DNA from: Anoplopoma fimbria
Lineage: Eukaryota; Chordata; Actinopteri; Perciformes; Anoplopomatidae
Length of the DNA: 64,000 nucleotides
Direction of reading: 5' to 3'
NCBI RefSeq assembly: GCF_027596085.1
Contig: NC_072472.1
Coordinates: 5,199,245-5,263,244 of the forward strand
Shown here: positions 22,061 to 34,282 of the stretch, piece after piece
Layout of the letters: every line of letters begins with the position of its first letter
Numbering within the stretch: position 1 is the stretch's first letter
Position numbers and translations under genes: made by a program
The notes under the pieces: generated by a model
Seen by the model: the letters and a program-made list of their open reading frames with translations, nothing else
Told to the model about the DNA's origin: nothing
Databases searched by the model: none

Positions 22061-22653
22061 TCATTTGTGGTCTGAAAAACTGTAAAATCATCAAATCCAG
22101 CACCCCATATCACTATTTTCCAATTTATTCTAGCTGTGCCTTCTTTGTTGACCCAGCGTTGAGGATTTTGACAAACAAAAGTGGGCGGGGGTTTCATCTC
22201 CCAGTCCCTTTCTCCCATTTAGAATTATGCATCGGGTGGACTTGGGCTCAGACCTGGGGGTGAAGTTGCTTTGACACATGTTTGACACAGAAGCAGGGCA
22301 TTGCATTAAAAGGTCAGCTTTATTTATAGGACATCACCACCCAATGCTTCCAGCAGGAGGTTATGTTGTTTTGTTTCCACAGCAACGTTTCAAACAAATA
22401 CCAACGAATGCGAACGGTTTTAATAGCTTTCATTAATTACTTTTCTTAAGCAGGGGCTTTGTCTTGTCAAGATAAAGAGTTTATTCAGTTTGATTCATCT
22501 TTCACTGAGGAATAAAGCCACCAGCTTCACCTGGGATGCTAAACAGATCACACTCCTGCTCAATGCTAATGGTAACTAAGATGTTGTTGAAGCTGGCAGA
22601 AACATTTTTTGCACTAAGTCAATGCAGAAGAGTTTAAACTGAATCTCAAACCT

Positions 22654-22655
<2 letters not shown>
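22061..22655. other. Unannotated non-coding stretch
   Basis: No gene or repeat was recognised. Confidence 0.4.
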
Positions 22656-22697
<42 letters not shown>

Positions 22698-22700
22698 TGT
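22656..22700. repeat. (AGT)n microsatellite
   Basis: About 13 AGT units followed by two imperfect units (TGTAGTTGG). It encodes false poly-threonine on the opposite strand. Confidence 0.95.
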
Positions 22701-23194
22701 AGTTGGGATCTTTCTTGGTCTTAAGGACGGTCTCTTTGAAGGTCTTGGTCTCATTTCTGAATCAACTGCATTCTTACTTGGTCTTATCTCAGCCATGCAG
22801 TTGTGGACTTTGTTGAGTTAAGTCCTCTTTGAGACTATCACTAAATTGCCTGTGCATTGTCTGATTTATTAAACATCTTTACTGTGATTGCTCATAGAAA
22901 ACAAAGGAAAATACCCACACATAAAATTCCCCCTGCAATACTCTGATTATTTTCTTAGGAAATACAAATACACACAAACATAAAGTATATATGGCAATAA
23001 AAGAAGTGAATGAAGCGGCCACTTAATTTGTTACACTTATTTGTTTGTGTCATGCAGACTTGTACTGGTCTGATCCTTTGTCTTGACTCGGTCTTGCCCT
23101 GGTTTGGTCTCAACCCCCTTAAAGTTTTGGTCTTGTGTTGGTGTTGATGCACTCTGGTCTTGGTCATGAATTAGTCTCGGTTTAGATGTTCTAG
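22701..23194. other. Unannotated; TCTTGGTC-rich patch
   Basis: TTGGTCT/TCTTGGTC motifs recur at 22715-22780 and 23065-23165 on both sides of an AT-rich segment. This suggests an eroded repeat with internal periodicity. No gene. Confidence 0.3.
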
Positions 23195-23497
23195 ACTACA
23201 TTACATTACATTACAGTCATTTAGCAGACGCTTTTATCCAAAGCGACTTACAATCAGTAGTATATTACATATCATTCACCCATTCACACACTGATGACAG
23301 GCTACCATGCAAGGTGCCACCATCAGACTCTAACTAACATTCATGCAACATCCAGTCCACACCGATGGCAAGCCTTCGGGAGCAACTTGGGGTTAAGTGT
23401 CTTGCCCAAGGACACATCGACTGCCGAAGCCGGGTATCAAACCACCGACCTTCTGATTGGAGAACTACCTTGCTCTCCACTACGCCACAGCCGCCCC
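23195..23497 (-). mobile_element. L2-clade LINE 3' UTR with (TGTAA)n tail
   Basis: On the minus strand the sequence runs from a GGGCGGCTGTGG block, through a GTCCTTGGGCAAGACACTTA block, to GTAAGTCGCTTTGGATAAAA and GCGTCTGCTAAATGACTG. It ends in (TGTAA)n at 23195-23215. The last two blocks are the classic teleost L2-type 3' terminus and recur on the plus strand at 36644-36697. It is 5'-truncated and contains no ORF2 sequence; the open frame at 23294-23599 is a shadow. Confidence 0.8.
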
Positions 23498-24720
23498 ACT
23501 ACAACACTGGCCCTGAAGCAAAACAACTCAGCTTGTACTAGCCTCAATAAATCCTTGCACAGTAACTCATTTGCATGCGTTTGCATTCGCCATGCTTAGA
23601 TGCAGCCGTAACAGCTTTCCTTATTTGAAGTGAATGAACTTTGATGGGACGGCCGCACATTTGACTCATTGCTGTTGGTGGGTGGTCCGCAGTTTCTTTA
23701 CATCGGCGTCATTATGCTGAACCATTACCCCGTGGGGAACAGCACAAACCGGCCGAGCCGTTACGTTTTCAGATTCTTGCAGAGCGAGCGGTCGCCTTCC
23801 CTCCAGCTGGCAGGCCTCTGCTGTCACTTTCTTTTTCTAGATATGGCACTTAACCAAGCAGGGGAGCTGAACCATCGCCTTCACCGGAATGACATTTACC
23901 CCCAGCCCTCCTCCTCTCGCTCCCTCACTGTTATCTGTCCCGTCATTTGTTTACTTCTGCATGTGATTTACATTTGCATGCTTTTGTTGTAGAAGCTTCC
24001 TGGCAGCACAGGCTCTGTGATTCAACAAGACTTTCACAGTTTCTCCTTCCACAGTGATTCATTTACTATCTAATATTTACTCCATCAGAGGCAGCTGCTG
24101 CCAGAAAGGAAGATTTACTGTAGATTTAAAGTCCCGCTCCGCAAGCATTTCTCAGGCCAACTCTCTCTCTAATGACACACACACTGTCTCCAACAAATCA
24201 ACTTTTTTATAGGCTAACACGGTCGCCCATCACTCTTGAGTTATGGACCCTTGGAGTCACGCCCCCTCTCCTAGCCATCGCCTCGGTTACGCTGGCTCCT
24301 GTAACTCAATGTACTTTCTCATACAGTTTCTTTCATCAATCTTAGTGAAAAGTTGTAACATGTCCTTGGCCATATTTTTGGATTAATGAGTATCCACTTC
24401 TGTAACAAAGGTAAAATGTGCACTTCTACAATCAAGCAAAACATTTAGTAAACTAGAAAATATATAAATATATAATACAACAAAACAAATCTGCCAACAT
24501 TCCTTCAAACCTGCAGGGAAATCAGATAAATGCAATGCAAACCTCCCGATGACATTGAAACCATTAAAAAAAAAAAATACAAATAAGAAGACAAAATATA
24601 GGATGCTTGACAATTGAATGGAACGGCTAATGAATGCTTTAATCCATTGGTGCAACCCCAAAGAACCTGGTTTGGACTTTATGAAGCAGTAGCCGCGAGC
24701 AAGACTATTGGCAGTTGAAG
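23498..24720. other. Unannotated; GC/CpG-rich patch at 23640-23900
   Basis: 23640-23900 is richer in GC and CpG than its surroundings and has one frame with GC-ending codons. No splice donor pairs with the GGTCCGCAG acceptor-like site, so no exon is called. The remainder is AT-rich without recognisable elements. Confidence 0.35.
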
Positions 24721-25024
24721 AGTTTAGTGGATGGGCTGTTGTGTTTGTCTGGTCATGACCTGGATGATAATTTGATAAAGTAATGGATATTGTTCTTGAT
24801 AATATTATAAATCCATTGTTTAATGTGAATTAAGCCAATTTTAATGGTGATACTGTTCCATTTTCAATGAGCCATCACACACCTCCTCAGGTATAAGTCT
24901 ATATCGGGGAAATGCCATAAAACAGTTTGTTACGCCTCAATAATACAACATGTGTTTTGTGAGAAACAACGAATGTGTTTACATGAAAAATCTGTAGGGC
25001 ACCTTTAAAACCACATAGTCCCTG
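24721..25024 (-). repeat. Right arm of a nearly identical inverted repeat
   Basis: The 304-bp reverse complement of 20201-20490 starts AGTTTAGTGGATGGGC and ends ACATAGTCCCTG. This arm keeps the two 7-bp blocks missing from the left arm, so it is closer to the ancestral form. Identity ends abruptly on both sides. Confidence 0.9.
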
Positions 25025-25869
25025 AACAGTGTAGTCTGGACAATGCTGGAGGCAAAACCTGTTGGGCTCAAATGAAACTGAGCTGAACAAACAGCATACA
25101 TTACACGTTGATGTAGAAAACTCTGCATTTCTTCGCTGTCTTTGCCTTCTGGTCAGCGTGGTGCTGATCACTTCATCGAGGCCTTAACAGCATTAAATGG
25201 CTGCCTGAAGCTAGGCAGCATAAACATGTCATTGGTGGACATTTAACAGCTATGGTGCAGTCTCCCATTAGAGATGGAGGTGACGCAATTTCATCAAGTG
25301 TACCGAAACATTTTTATTAACAGATAAATCCTGAAAGTGCCCCACTTACTTTTCTTTCCAAATGTTCATACGCACAGTTTCCTCCTGCAGCTGAGGGACT
25401 TTTTCTGGTTATTTTCCTCTTCTTTCTCCAGCCTGCAGCGTTCATTCCTTCTCTCCTTGAGGCCGTCATTGGAGGTAACAGCATGTTGCTAATCACTTCA
25501 TCAAAGCCAGAGATGCATGTTACAGCCCCCTAAAGGGCGAGCAATATTCCAATCATGCTGCTAAAGTGGGAGGCAGTGAGTCAAAGGGATTTTTTTTCCA
25601 CTCCTTTATTTCTATTACTAGTTTTTATTGTTTTCTCCACTTGCTGTGTTTTGCCAGCACGATTAAAGTTGTTTTTTTTATGCATCTGAGCAGTTTAAAC
25701 CACATAAGTGCTGGCCTATAATGTAATGAAAGCAAAGAATAGCTGTAATCAATATCTTTTCATACATTGAATCAGATGGCTCTGTGTTTTATATGAGAAG
25801 GCAGTGATGAGACATCTTCCCAGCTCTGGGGCTCCAGAGAGCTAATTAGCCTCTCTTAGCTCGTTGTTT
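25025..25869. other. Unannotated non-coding stretch
   Basis: Two eroded AATCACTTCATC/GATCACTTCATC motifs (near 25163 and 25492) hint at a local duplication. Nothing else was recognised. Confidence 0.35.
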
Positions 25870-26160
25870 TTCTGCCTTTATAAAGCACTTAATGGTTTTG
25901 GGCCAAAATACATTTCTGACCTGCTGCTCCAGACCTCTCATGGGGGGCTATGCAGGACTATTTATTATATTCTGGTAGCTGCACTGTAATTTTCAATCCG
26001 CTGTTTAATTTGTCTTCTGGTAGTTGTAGCTTACATTTTTAATCTTCTTTATTGTTACTTTTGCTTTTTAAAATCCTCTTTTGTGTCTTCTTTGTTGTTG
26101 TTTTGTGTCTTTTATTATCTTGTCTTAATTACTTTCTGTATCTTTATTAGCACATTTACT
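25870..26160 (+). pseudogene. Decayed LINE ORF2 C-terminus and 3' UTR
   Basis: From 25876 one frame reads LYKALNGFGPKYISDLLLQ, matching the YKALN-LAP-YLSDLL block of L2/Rex-type ORF2 proteins, also seen in the 2.4-kb element. The frame then breaks. It is followed by a T-rich stretch (TTTAATCTTCTTTATTG, TTTTGTGTCTTTTATTATC) like the 3' UTRs of these elements. Old copy; no function expected. Confidence 0.65.
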
Positions 26161-27872
26161 GGAAGGTGTTGTTTGCTTACACATCAGCGCAGTGTGTCCT
26201 CTTCTACCCCTTTGTGGTCAAATATCTATTCAAGCCACAGCAGATAATCACTTCACTTCAATTCATTTTAGCAAAGTGTAGCTGTACTGCTATGTGCTAA
26301 ATGCTGACTCTGATTGATATGATCTGCCACTTTTTAACCCATAAAGGGATCACTGCTTTAAACTCATGCAGTTGCCTGTTAGCTTCACCCAAATGGAAAA
26401 TGAGTCCTACCAGAGCTACCAAAGCGTATTAGGACCATTGTAGGTTAGACAATAATTATCATGGAGCTGAGGGAGAGGGTAATTATTAGGTTTCAGATTA
26501 AAGTGGTAAAATTACAACACAAAACATATAACAAATATTTTGCAAGATCAAAAAGTCATGAATTTACAAGAAAATAATCATTGTTGAGTGCGAAACCATG
26601 GTAACGCCAGCCGTCTGAATTCTGTTTCTGTGTTATTTCTTTTATGTTTTTTACGTGTTCTTTCATGAACATAAATACATACTTATAATCTAGAAGGTTC
26701 ATTAAAGTAGACATGAAAAACTAATATTTTTGATTACAAGAAGGCTGGTCCTTTATTTCATAGCAGCTAACACAAAACCAACTATTGAAAATAAGTTACT
26801 GTCAACTGTCCAACTGTCAATGTGTGAACGGAAAACAACAGAGAAAAAGCACCTAACATAAATGCTTGTGATGAACCACAGATGATGGCTGACTAACATC
26901 CTGAGAGTTAGCTTGAAGTGTTTATCAGTCGCATCTGTGGTGTGATGAGGTTGTGTGTCCAACCTTGCAAAGTAAAGCAATTTTTGAATTTTAACTCCAC
27001 TCTTTTTCCAAGGTTTTTGTTGTTATTGTAATATATTACTGTATAATATTTTTTCTCTTCACCTTTGACTGTTTTATCTCAGAAAATATCAAGGTTGCCG
27101 GTAAATCTATGACTGAATAATGTCGCAAATTTGAGTTTTTTCTTACTCAATTTACAACTGTGATCTTGGAAACCTGAGACTTTTTGCAGATCATTACCTT
27201 CAGTTCTGTAATTCCTTTTTTTTATTTTTTATTATGATGGCCCCAATATGCAGTGGCACAGACCACATTGTAGGTGAAACAAATGTGTTTCTCAACACTG
27301 ATGCCAAATGGATAGACATTTGCCATGGTGGTGAAAATTTGATAATCAGTGTAATTGAAAAGCTCTTGGCTTAATTCTCTGCCTGATCAACAAATTCAGT
27401 TTGAACATGCCATAAAAACAACTTTTGTGGTTGTTGGAAATGCCAGCTGAGTGTGGATAAAAAAGGCCAGACTGCAGATAAAAAGAAGGGGTTTCAGATT
27501 TATATCTTCACCTCCAGCATGTCTATCTATAGACGTGCATTTCTTTTACAGGCAAATTGGAGAGCCACTTGAGCTCATGATCCCGACAACTTACAGCCAC
27601 CATCTTGGACCGTATATCCCCACATGTTCACATGCTTCCCTGCTCAAAGGTCATCTCTGTTATTAAAGGTTAGTCAGTTCTACTTTATTAGCTAAGAAGC
27701 TAGAGTGTGACAGGGGAGATGGAAAGAAGCGCTGCGACAAAGTTCACTTGTGTCTGCCTGCTGGAGGCTCCTGGTGGGAGCCCAACCCTCAGCGCCCTGC
27801 CATCTCCATAATAGATGTCCTCTAAATGGCAACCGGAAACAACAGGCCAACCTTTACCTCGTCTTTGGTGCC

Positions 27873-27873
<1 letters not shown>
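26161..27873. other. Unannotated AT-rich stretch
   Basis: No gene, splice-flanked frame or element end was recognised. Confidence 0.4.
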
Positions 27874-27903
<30 letters not shown>

Positions 27904-27918
27904 AGAGAGAGGAGAGGG

Positions 27919-27949
<31 letters not shown>

Positions 27950-27964
27950 GAGGGAGGGAGGGAG
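27874..27964. repeat. (AG)n microsatellite with GGGA interruptions
   Basis: About 90 bp of AG repeats broken by GGGAGGGAG and GGAGAGG variants. All open frames across it (poly-Arg/Glu or poly-Ser/Leu) are artefacts. Confidence 0.95.
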
Positions 27965-30900
27965 TAACGCAAGGTGGCTTATTGTTTTCCCATTCTCCAT
28001 CTGCAGAGAATGATTATGGATATACAATACTGGTGGCATATTGTCATGATGGATGGCACAGCCAAGGCGGGTGACTGTCCTGCTGGTATTGTGCACTCGC
28101 TAATTAAATGACAAATTGTCACCCAGGAAACGGATATTTGTCCCTGGAGTTGCCAAACATTTTTTTTTTGCTTCATTTTTTTCCTAATTCGTTGCTGTTG
28201 GGTTGTTTTCTGTGTGTGTTATGCAGTCAGGCATGGAGAGGTAAATGCACACTGAGATTTACCCTCATGGATTGTTGTTGTTGTTGTTGTTGTTTTCATT
28301 GATCTGTTTCACCTAATCTTTTCATGAGTATGTCTGAAAAAAAAAACGTTTTACTTTAAGTTCTTCTCCATTAAGGTCCGTGAAATCATGCTGTAATGAT
28401 ACACAGACCCATTAACTGGAATAGCCACTGTAGTGGATTGAAATCTGCAAGACTGTGCTATTATTGTCCAATCAATTGCCTCTATTTATTGTCCAATTCT
28501 AAGAGAAAAAAATGAATTCCAGCACCACTTTGAAAAGCATCTGCGTTCATTACACAGAGAGTCGTCTGAGTGCTTGCACAAAATGAATCCCTCTAAATCA
28601 CAACAATCACACGCATTATGCGTGACTGAGCTGCATGAAATAGCAAAGTTTGGAACATATACAGCATGCACTAAGATAAACAAGAACAGCACAAAAAGAA
28701 AATAAACCAAAAAAAAGGTTAATTCCATGAATCTGACCGTTTCTTCCTGTCTTGCTGGTAGCAGGTAAACAGTGTCTCTCTCCATAGTGCTGAAGTCCAG
28801 CCAAGTACAAAGCTTCTCTTTTTAAGCTCATTGAAGGCACTGTTGCCTTTGATTAGCTTTAAAAGGTTAGCATAGCATTGGTATTGATCTAGGTCTGGAA
28901 AAAATATATATATTTTGTTGGTCTAATAAGAAAACGTTTAGTCCAACCTTGTGATCAGCAGCTTATCTTAAGGAAGCCATACCGGAGATAAATTATACCA
29001 GAAATTAACCAAAACTATGGGAGCCTGGAGGCCTGGCCTAAAGGAACAAAAATACAAAGAAAGGCTGGGCCAGCCAGTAGGAGCAGAGCATCCTCCTAAA
29101 CGATCAAAAACACTGTGAATTACTAAACTAAAAATAAACTGCTACAACTGCCACCCTCAAAGGAAAATAAAACTCGATAACGAGGAGCAAAAGAACTCGA
29201 CTGGCAGGAGGCTGCTTTGTCTGGAACAGAGAGAGATGTATGTTTTATTAGAGTGGGTTCATATACATACATTAATATGTCAATTTTGAAAGCTTTTAAA
29301 ACATATTCAACAGGAACAGTCCAGTCTGAGAAGGCGACATTATCCTTTGATTGAACCGCTCACAATCAATGGCAAGTACACGACAAGTTACCGAGTACAC
29401 ATCGCTTTATTTTAAAGGGTCGCTGACCAAAACAAATGCCAACTAGAAAAATGATATCTTTTTTTTTCTATTTATAATATTTCCGGTTCTTTTAAAACGA
29501 AGATGCATACGTTGGGAGGTAAAGGAGACGTTGAGCATTTATCATCTCTCCCCAATGTAACAAGCTCTGGTGGATCAAATCAATCACAATGATGAAGGAG
29601 GTCACATGAAACAAGCTATGCTGTAGTTGTACTGTGAGTGAAGACATTGGTTTCAACACGGTGTATTAGCTGCACCTGCACACTGGCTCGTCCTCACACC
29701 AGCTTCCCTGAACTGCAGCGAGTCCCAGAGGGGATCCATTCCCCTTCCCTTCACCTCGCTGTACATTTACCTTAAAGAATTGGAAATGAGTGTATGGGAG
29801 CCGCCCAACACGGTGACCCCTTTGATCATGCTAATGTGTTACATGCTTCTCTTCACATACATGAGCCCATTATTTTCAAATGAGATAATCCATTAGAGCA
29901 AGGCCCCACTGTGGCCTTAAAGGGTGCATAAGTGATCTGAACTGTTATTTTTTTTCTCCATCTCCCTCGCATCAGTGCACACAGGTAAAGATAGGATGTA
30001 ACACTCTGACCTTGTCAGTTTCTTCTCAACTTATTTGAGATATATTATCCTTGTGCAGAGCTCTGTACATGGACATTAACACCTACGATAAATTGTGCCA
30101 GACGGGGATGTAGACGACGCTATCTATTTTAATAGAGTAACATAATCTTGAATTCACCTCACTTGACTGTGAGTTTTTAAAAAACTCATCTCCTAATCCT
30201 TATCTGCATATGTACATACACTTACATACACTTCTTGCAAGATTTTTTTTCTCAAATTTTGTTTCCCTTCTTTGTTATTTAATGAACAAGAAGGTTTAGT
30301 GCAGCATAGAAAAAAAAAGTGCATTATCCTACTTCTGTTATCCACAAATTAGCTATTTATTGGGCACACAATTAACTTTTTGCTGTAATTTCTGAAAATC
30401 CTTTCACCACAGAAAAGCTCTTCGAGCACTGCTCTTTTGTTGGGTGCTAGAAATAGTGACGTATGTTTGAAGTAAATCTGACCTTCTACACTATTTAGTG
30501 CTGTCTGGAGGAGTTTTCCCTTTGTTTCCTTCCCCCTCCCTCAGAGAGTTAAACTATTGTGGAGCTTCACAGTTCGCTGCTGTGACAAATGGCATTGAAG
30601 CAGTTCATCATGGCAGGTTAACTAGCATCTCCCATCTCACTGCGACACCAACTTCACACAGTTCAATACTTTACTGCTGCGCCGAATACATCAGTCCACT
30701 AAACCAGACAGCGGCTTTAAGTCTTGGCTGTCTGGCAGTACTGTTTATAGGATAAGAGTCGAGCCAAACCCAGAAAACAAAGACGAAAAGTCTGGAACGT
30801 TTATACAAACATTTGACATTAAATGAAACCGAAAATTATGGAGCTAATTAAATGCAAATAATTAACACAGGCGTGTGAACCGAGAGGGATATGTGAGACG

Positions 30901-31680
30901 GAACAAGTGACATGCTGAATATTTAATATTACAAACGAGTAGAAAAACTCAGTATCTCACTTTGCCAGGCTCTTTTCACTGTTATTTATTCATATTTTGT
31001 AGAGTAACGGCCTTGTTCAGTGGAAGCCTGGTTTTCTGCAAAGCTCCATCAGAAAGGCTTCATGGTGAAAATGCATTAATTAACCCAACACTTGATGCTC
31101 GGTCTGGCACTTTCACACAAACACACAAGCTTGCAAAGAGATTTTTGAAGTAGAAAACTTCCACCCCATGCTGAGCTATGATCAGCGGTTATATTGGTGA
31201 TCCAGTAACATAACTCCAGCCCACTGAGTAATATAATAAAGCTGAATATTAGTTTTATTAATATCCAGGTTTGGGATGGGCATTCTTGCAATTTCTGTCA
31301 TATTTTCTGCATTTAAAAGTCAAACCTAAAACGCTGTGAGGTACAAGTAACTTGGCATTCAAATGCCCTAATTTGCATATTTAAACAGTAACCTTCAACA
31401 GGGGAGAGATTCAAAGACATATCCAAAATCCTCTCTGTTAAAGCCTTCACTATTAGTTGACATTAATATGCCAACAATAATTTTGAAATTTGTTGGGAAG
31501 TTTCATGGTGATACCTATTGTTTAAAAGGACATTGTTACTTTACACTAATGCTACACTGCCTCCGTCTTTGCTTCAGACTGACAAGCATCATAATTACTC
31601 TGGAAGATAAAGGTTTTTGTCCATTTGATGGTAACATATGTCATAACTGTGTTTTGTTGAAACGACTGATGCTGTAATTG
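27965..31680. other. Mostly unannotated, with (GTT)8 at 28272-28294
   Basis: A GTT trinucleotide run occupies 28272-28294. The rest of this 3.7-kb stretch is non-coding, AT-rich and apparently single-copy. No transposon ends or convincing exons were seen. Confidence 0.4.
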
Positions 31681-31770
31681 TTTTTTTTTTACATTCATTT
31701 AATTGGTAGACACATTTGTACTAAGCACCTTACAATATGTGCATTCATTCAACTATCTAGGACCAAGAGC
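31681..31770 (-). repeat. Decayed L2-type 3' terminus
   Basis: ACATTCATTTAATTGGTAGA, then ACTAAGCACCTTACAATATG aligns, with many substitutions, to the L2-type end at 23210-23255 (CATTTAGCAGACGCTTTTAT, AAAGCGACTTACAATCAG). Old fragment. Confidence 0.45.
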
Positions 31771-33299
31771 TAGATATCATTGTAGTGGTATTTAACATGG
31801 TTTGATCTATTTGCTGCTCTGACTTTATTTGCTCCCCATGTTCTTGAGAAAACCAAAGAGCTGTTCATGATGAGTGAGCAGGTCTTGTTGCTAAAATGCA
31901 TTTCATTCATAAAATGCCTGTGAAATTAAAAATATAGGGGATGTCAACAGCCCCAAAAGATTTTCTCGTCACGTTTGTTCATATTTTTTTGCAAGGGGTT
32001 GTCAAATGTAAAACAAATCACGCAACCTGAATAAGAAGGACATGGTGGCAGCATGCAGTCAGCAGCAGAAGAAAATGCAGAAACAACACACTGAGAAATA
32101 ATCAAAAGTAAAAAAGCCATTTTAAAAAGAAGTTAAACAGTTTCAGGGGGAATATGGAGAAGTTTGGGTACAGAGAGACTATTCTATGATCCCTGCTGCC
32201 AGTATCCAGGAGTGAAAAAGAAATTAAACAAATCATTGTGGTTCAGGCTGTCCATGTGCCTTCATGCTGCACAAATGTAATTAAGTCTGTCAAAATTGCC
32301 AGCCAACAACAGTGGAGATACCGTTCAGGGGGTAGACAAAATACAAATTAAAATAAAATAATGTCCCTGGCTTTGTTTTTTTTAGCTCAATCAAACAGTG
32401 GAAGTTGACCACCTCTGACAGGAAATGACATTTCCGCACAATTAACTGTATTGGTCACAGGGACATACAAAAATATGCCTATATTTATTGCACAATTGTC
32501 CCCTTTCTATGCAAATTAGCCTCAATGCAAAAATAGTCCAAGTCACACAAACAGCCACACGCAGTCATAGTGTAATTATTAGCATCTTCAGGGAGATGGT
32601 GGTAACTAAAGCCTACAAGGGGTGTCTACTCAAACTCATTTATTTTTGCATGCAGCGACAGGATACAATGACAGTTAAGTAATACAAAATAAATGAATAA
32701 AGCTCCCCTACATGTCATTTTTGAGAAAAACATGTGAAAAATAAAGAGATTTAAATAATCAATGATGTAATGCGCACAGTGTCTCTCCAGTAAGAGATGC
32801 AAGGAAAGGGATTGCTGGAGGTGTTTAATAAACTAATAAACGTCTCAAATGTTTAAAACTGCTTGAAATAAGAAATGCTAATTGTTATTTTCCTCATTAA
32901 TGATGTATTATTTTACCCCCCGCATATACATGCTCTGATGCGCAGAGGACATATATGGGCCCCAAAAATTGTGTAAAGTCAAATAAACCTGAGTTCGACC
33001 CGAGCCCGGTCTAATTGGCCCAAGCCAAATTTGGCCCAAGCCAAATAGACCACAATCAACTTAACACTGTGGGCTCATCAGGCTTCTGCATTGGCCTCAA
33101 GCGCATTATACTTTTTCACATGGATTTATTCTGTGTTATATCTTTATTCAATCAGGCTGTCTCATTGAGATTAAGATCTCTTATCTGAGAAATACCTAAG
33201 AATAAGAAACATTCACAAGCAAACAATCAGGAAAACAAAAAAATGATTGTCAAATATTGAATTTGAATCCCCTAACACTGCCACCTGTCAAGTTAATTC
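31771..33299. other. Unannotated AT-rich stretch
   Basis: Includes a tandem 16-bp duplication TTGGCCCAAGCCAAA at about 33016-33048. No gene. Confidence 0.4.
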
Positions 33300-33565
33300 C
33301 CTGAACTTTAAATAGCACTAACATTATCGTTGCCGAGTAAAGTTTGAATGTAAGGAATGTCACTGTCTCTGTCAATGGTGGAGAATACCATACCTTGGGC
33401 TGGAATGGAGCCATTGAGGTATAACAGAGTATCATCAGCAAAAAAGAGGACATTGAAGTATTTATTGTAAATTGTGTTATTTATGTATGATGTAAACATA
33501 AATGGACCCAGGATAGACCCCTGTAGCATCCCATTTCTGATGGTAAACTGGCTTGACTCATAACT
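33300..33565 (-). pseudogene. Non-LTR reverse transcriptase fragment with FADD box
   Basis: On the minus strand from about 33561 one frame reads YESSQFTIRNGMLQGSILGP, then FMFTSYINN, then VLFFADDTLLYLNGS. These are the QGSILGP block and the catalytic FADD box of a non-LTR reverse transcriptase, with normal spacing. Similarity fades after SIPAQ and the flanks are not ORF2-like, so only the RT core remains. It could belong to a Rex1/L2/CR1-type LINE; the clade is undecided. The fragment cannot be functional without the remaining ORF2 domains. Confidence 0.75.
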
Positions 33566-34252
33566 GAAATCAGATCCAAAACTTTATGGGGGCGTTTTTG
33601 CTGTAATAAGCGCAATAACTTTTGTCAATCCAATCTTAAAGACAGGGCAGGACACCACAATAGTTAGGTCGCTTGGTGGTTTCTTGGTTTGATTTCTGAG
33701 GGTGGTCACGGGTGGTTGAATGCGGGTTAGCAGCATTTTCAAACTGTAACTGCTGGTCCTCTTTTTTGCCCTTTTTATCTGTGTTTGGCAGAGGTTGTGA
33801 TCATTTTCCAGACTGTTTACCCTCACATACATTTTTTTTGACCGGTGTACAGTGTTATTGGTTTGAACACTGACTTATGAAACTACCTTTTTTGTTACTA
33901 ATTGTCATTCAAGGTAACCAGGTGCACCTCAGCATTTATTCAAGTTTTCTATTAAGTTCTTGTAACTTTCTGTATGCAAAAGCGAAGCTTAAGAAAAGTA
34001 CATTAAGATAAGTCATAAATATGAAATATTTTATTTATAAGCTGTAGCAGGTTTTTAGACGGCACTGGCCGGTTCTGCAGTCTGACACTGACAGACAGGT
34101 GATGTGCTGCATACTGAGATAAGCATCAGCCCAACACACAAACACTCTCAGCCAAACCCCAGAAAATCAATATCATCACCTTTTTGGAAATGATAAGAAT
34201 AATCCGCAGATGGATCGACAGAAGCTTCAAGGGACCTTTTAGCCATCTGTTT
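33566..34252. other. Unannotated non-coding stretch
   Basis: No gene or further RT homology was recognised next to the LINE fragment. Confidence 0.35.
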
Positions 34253-34282
34253 GTGTGTGTGTGTGTGTGTGTATGTGTGTGC
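34253..34282. repeat. (GT)n microsatellite
   Basis: A GT run with single-base interruptions (TATG, TGCG). Confidence 0.9.

Noticed and set aside
27700..28096. Arg/Glu-rich and Ser/Leu-rich frames
   Set aside because: Translation of the (AG)n microsatellite.
33584..33832. Minus-strand frame of 82 codons next to the RT fragment
   Set aside because: Does not read as upstream LINE ORF2 sequence and has no other motif.
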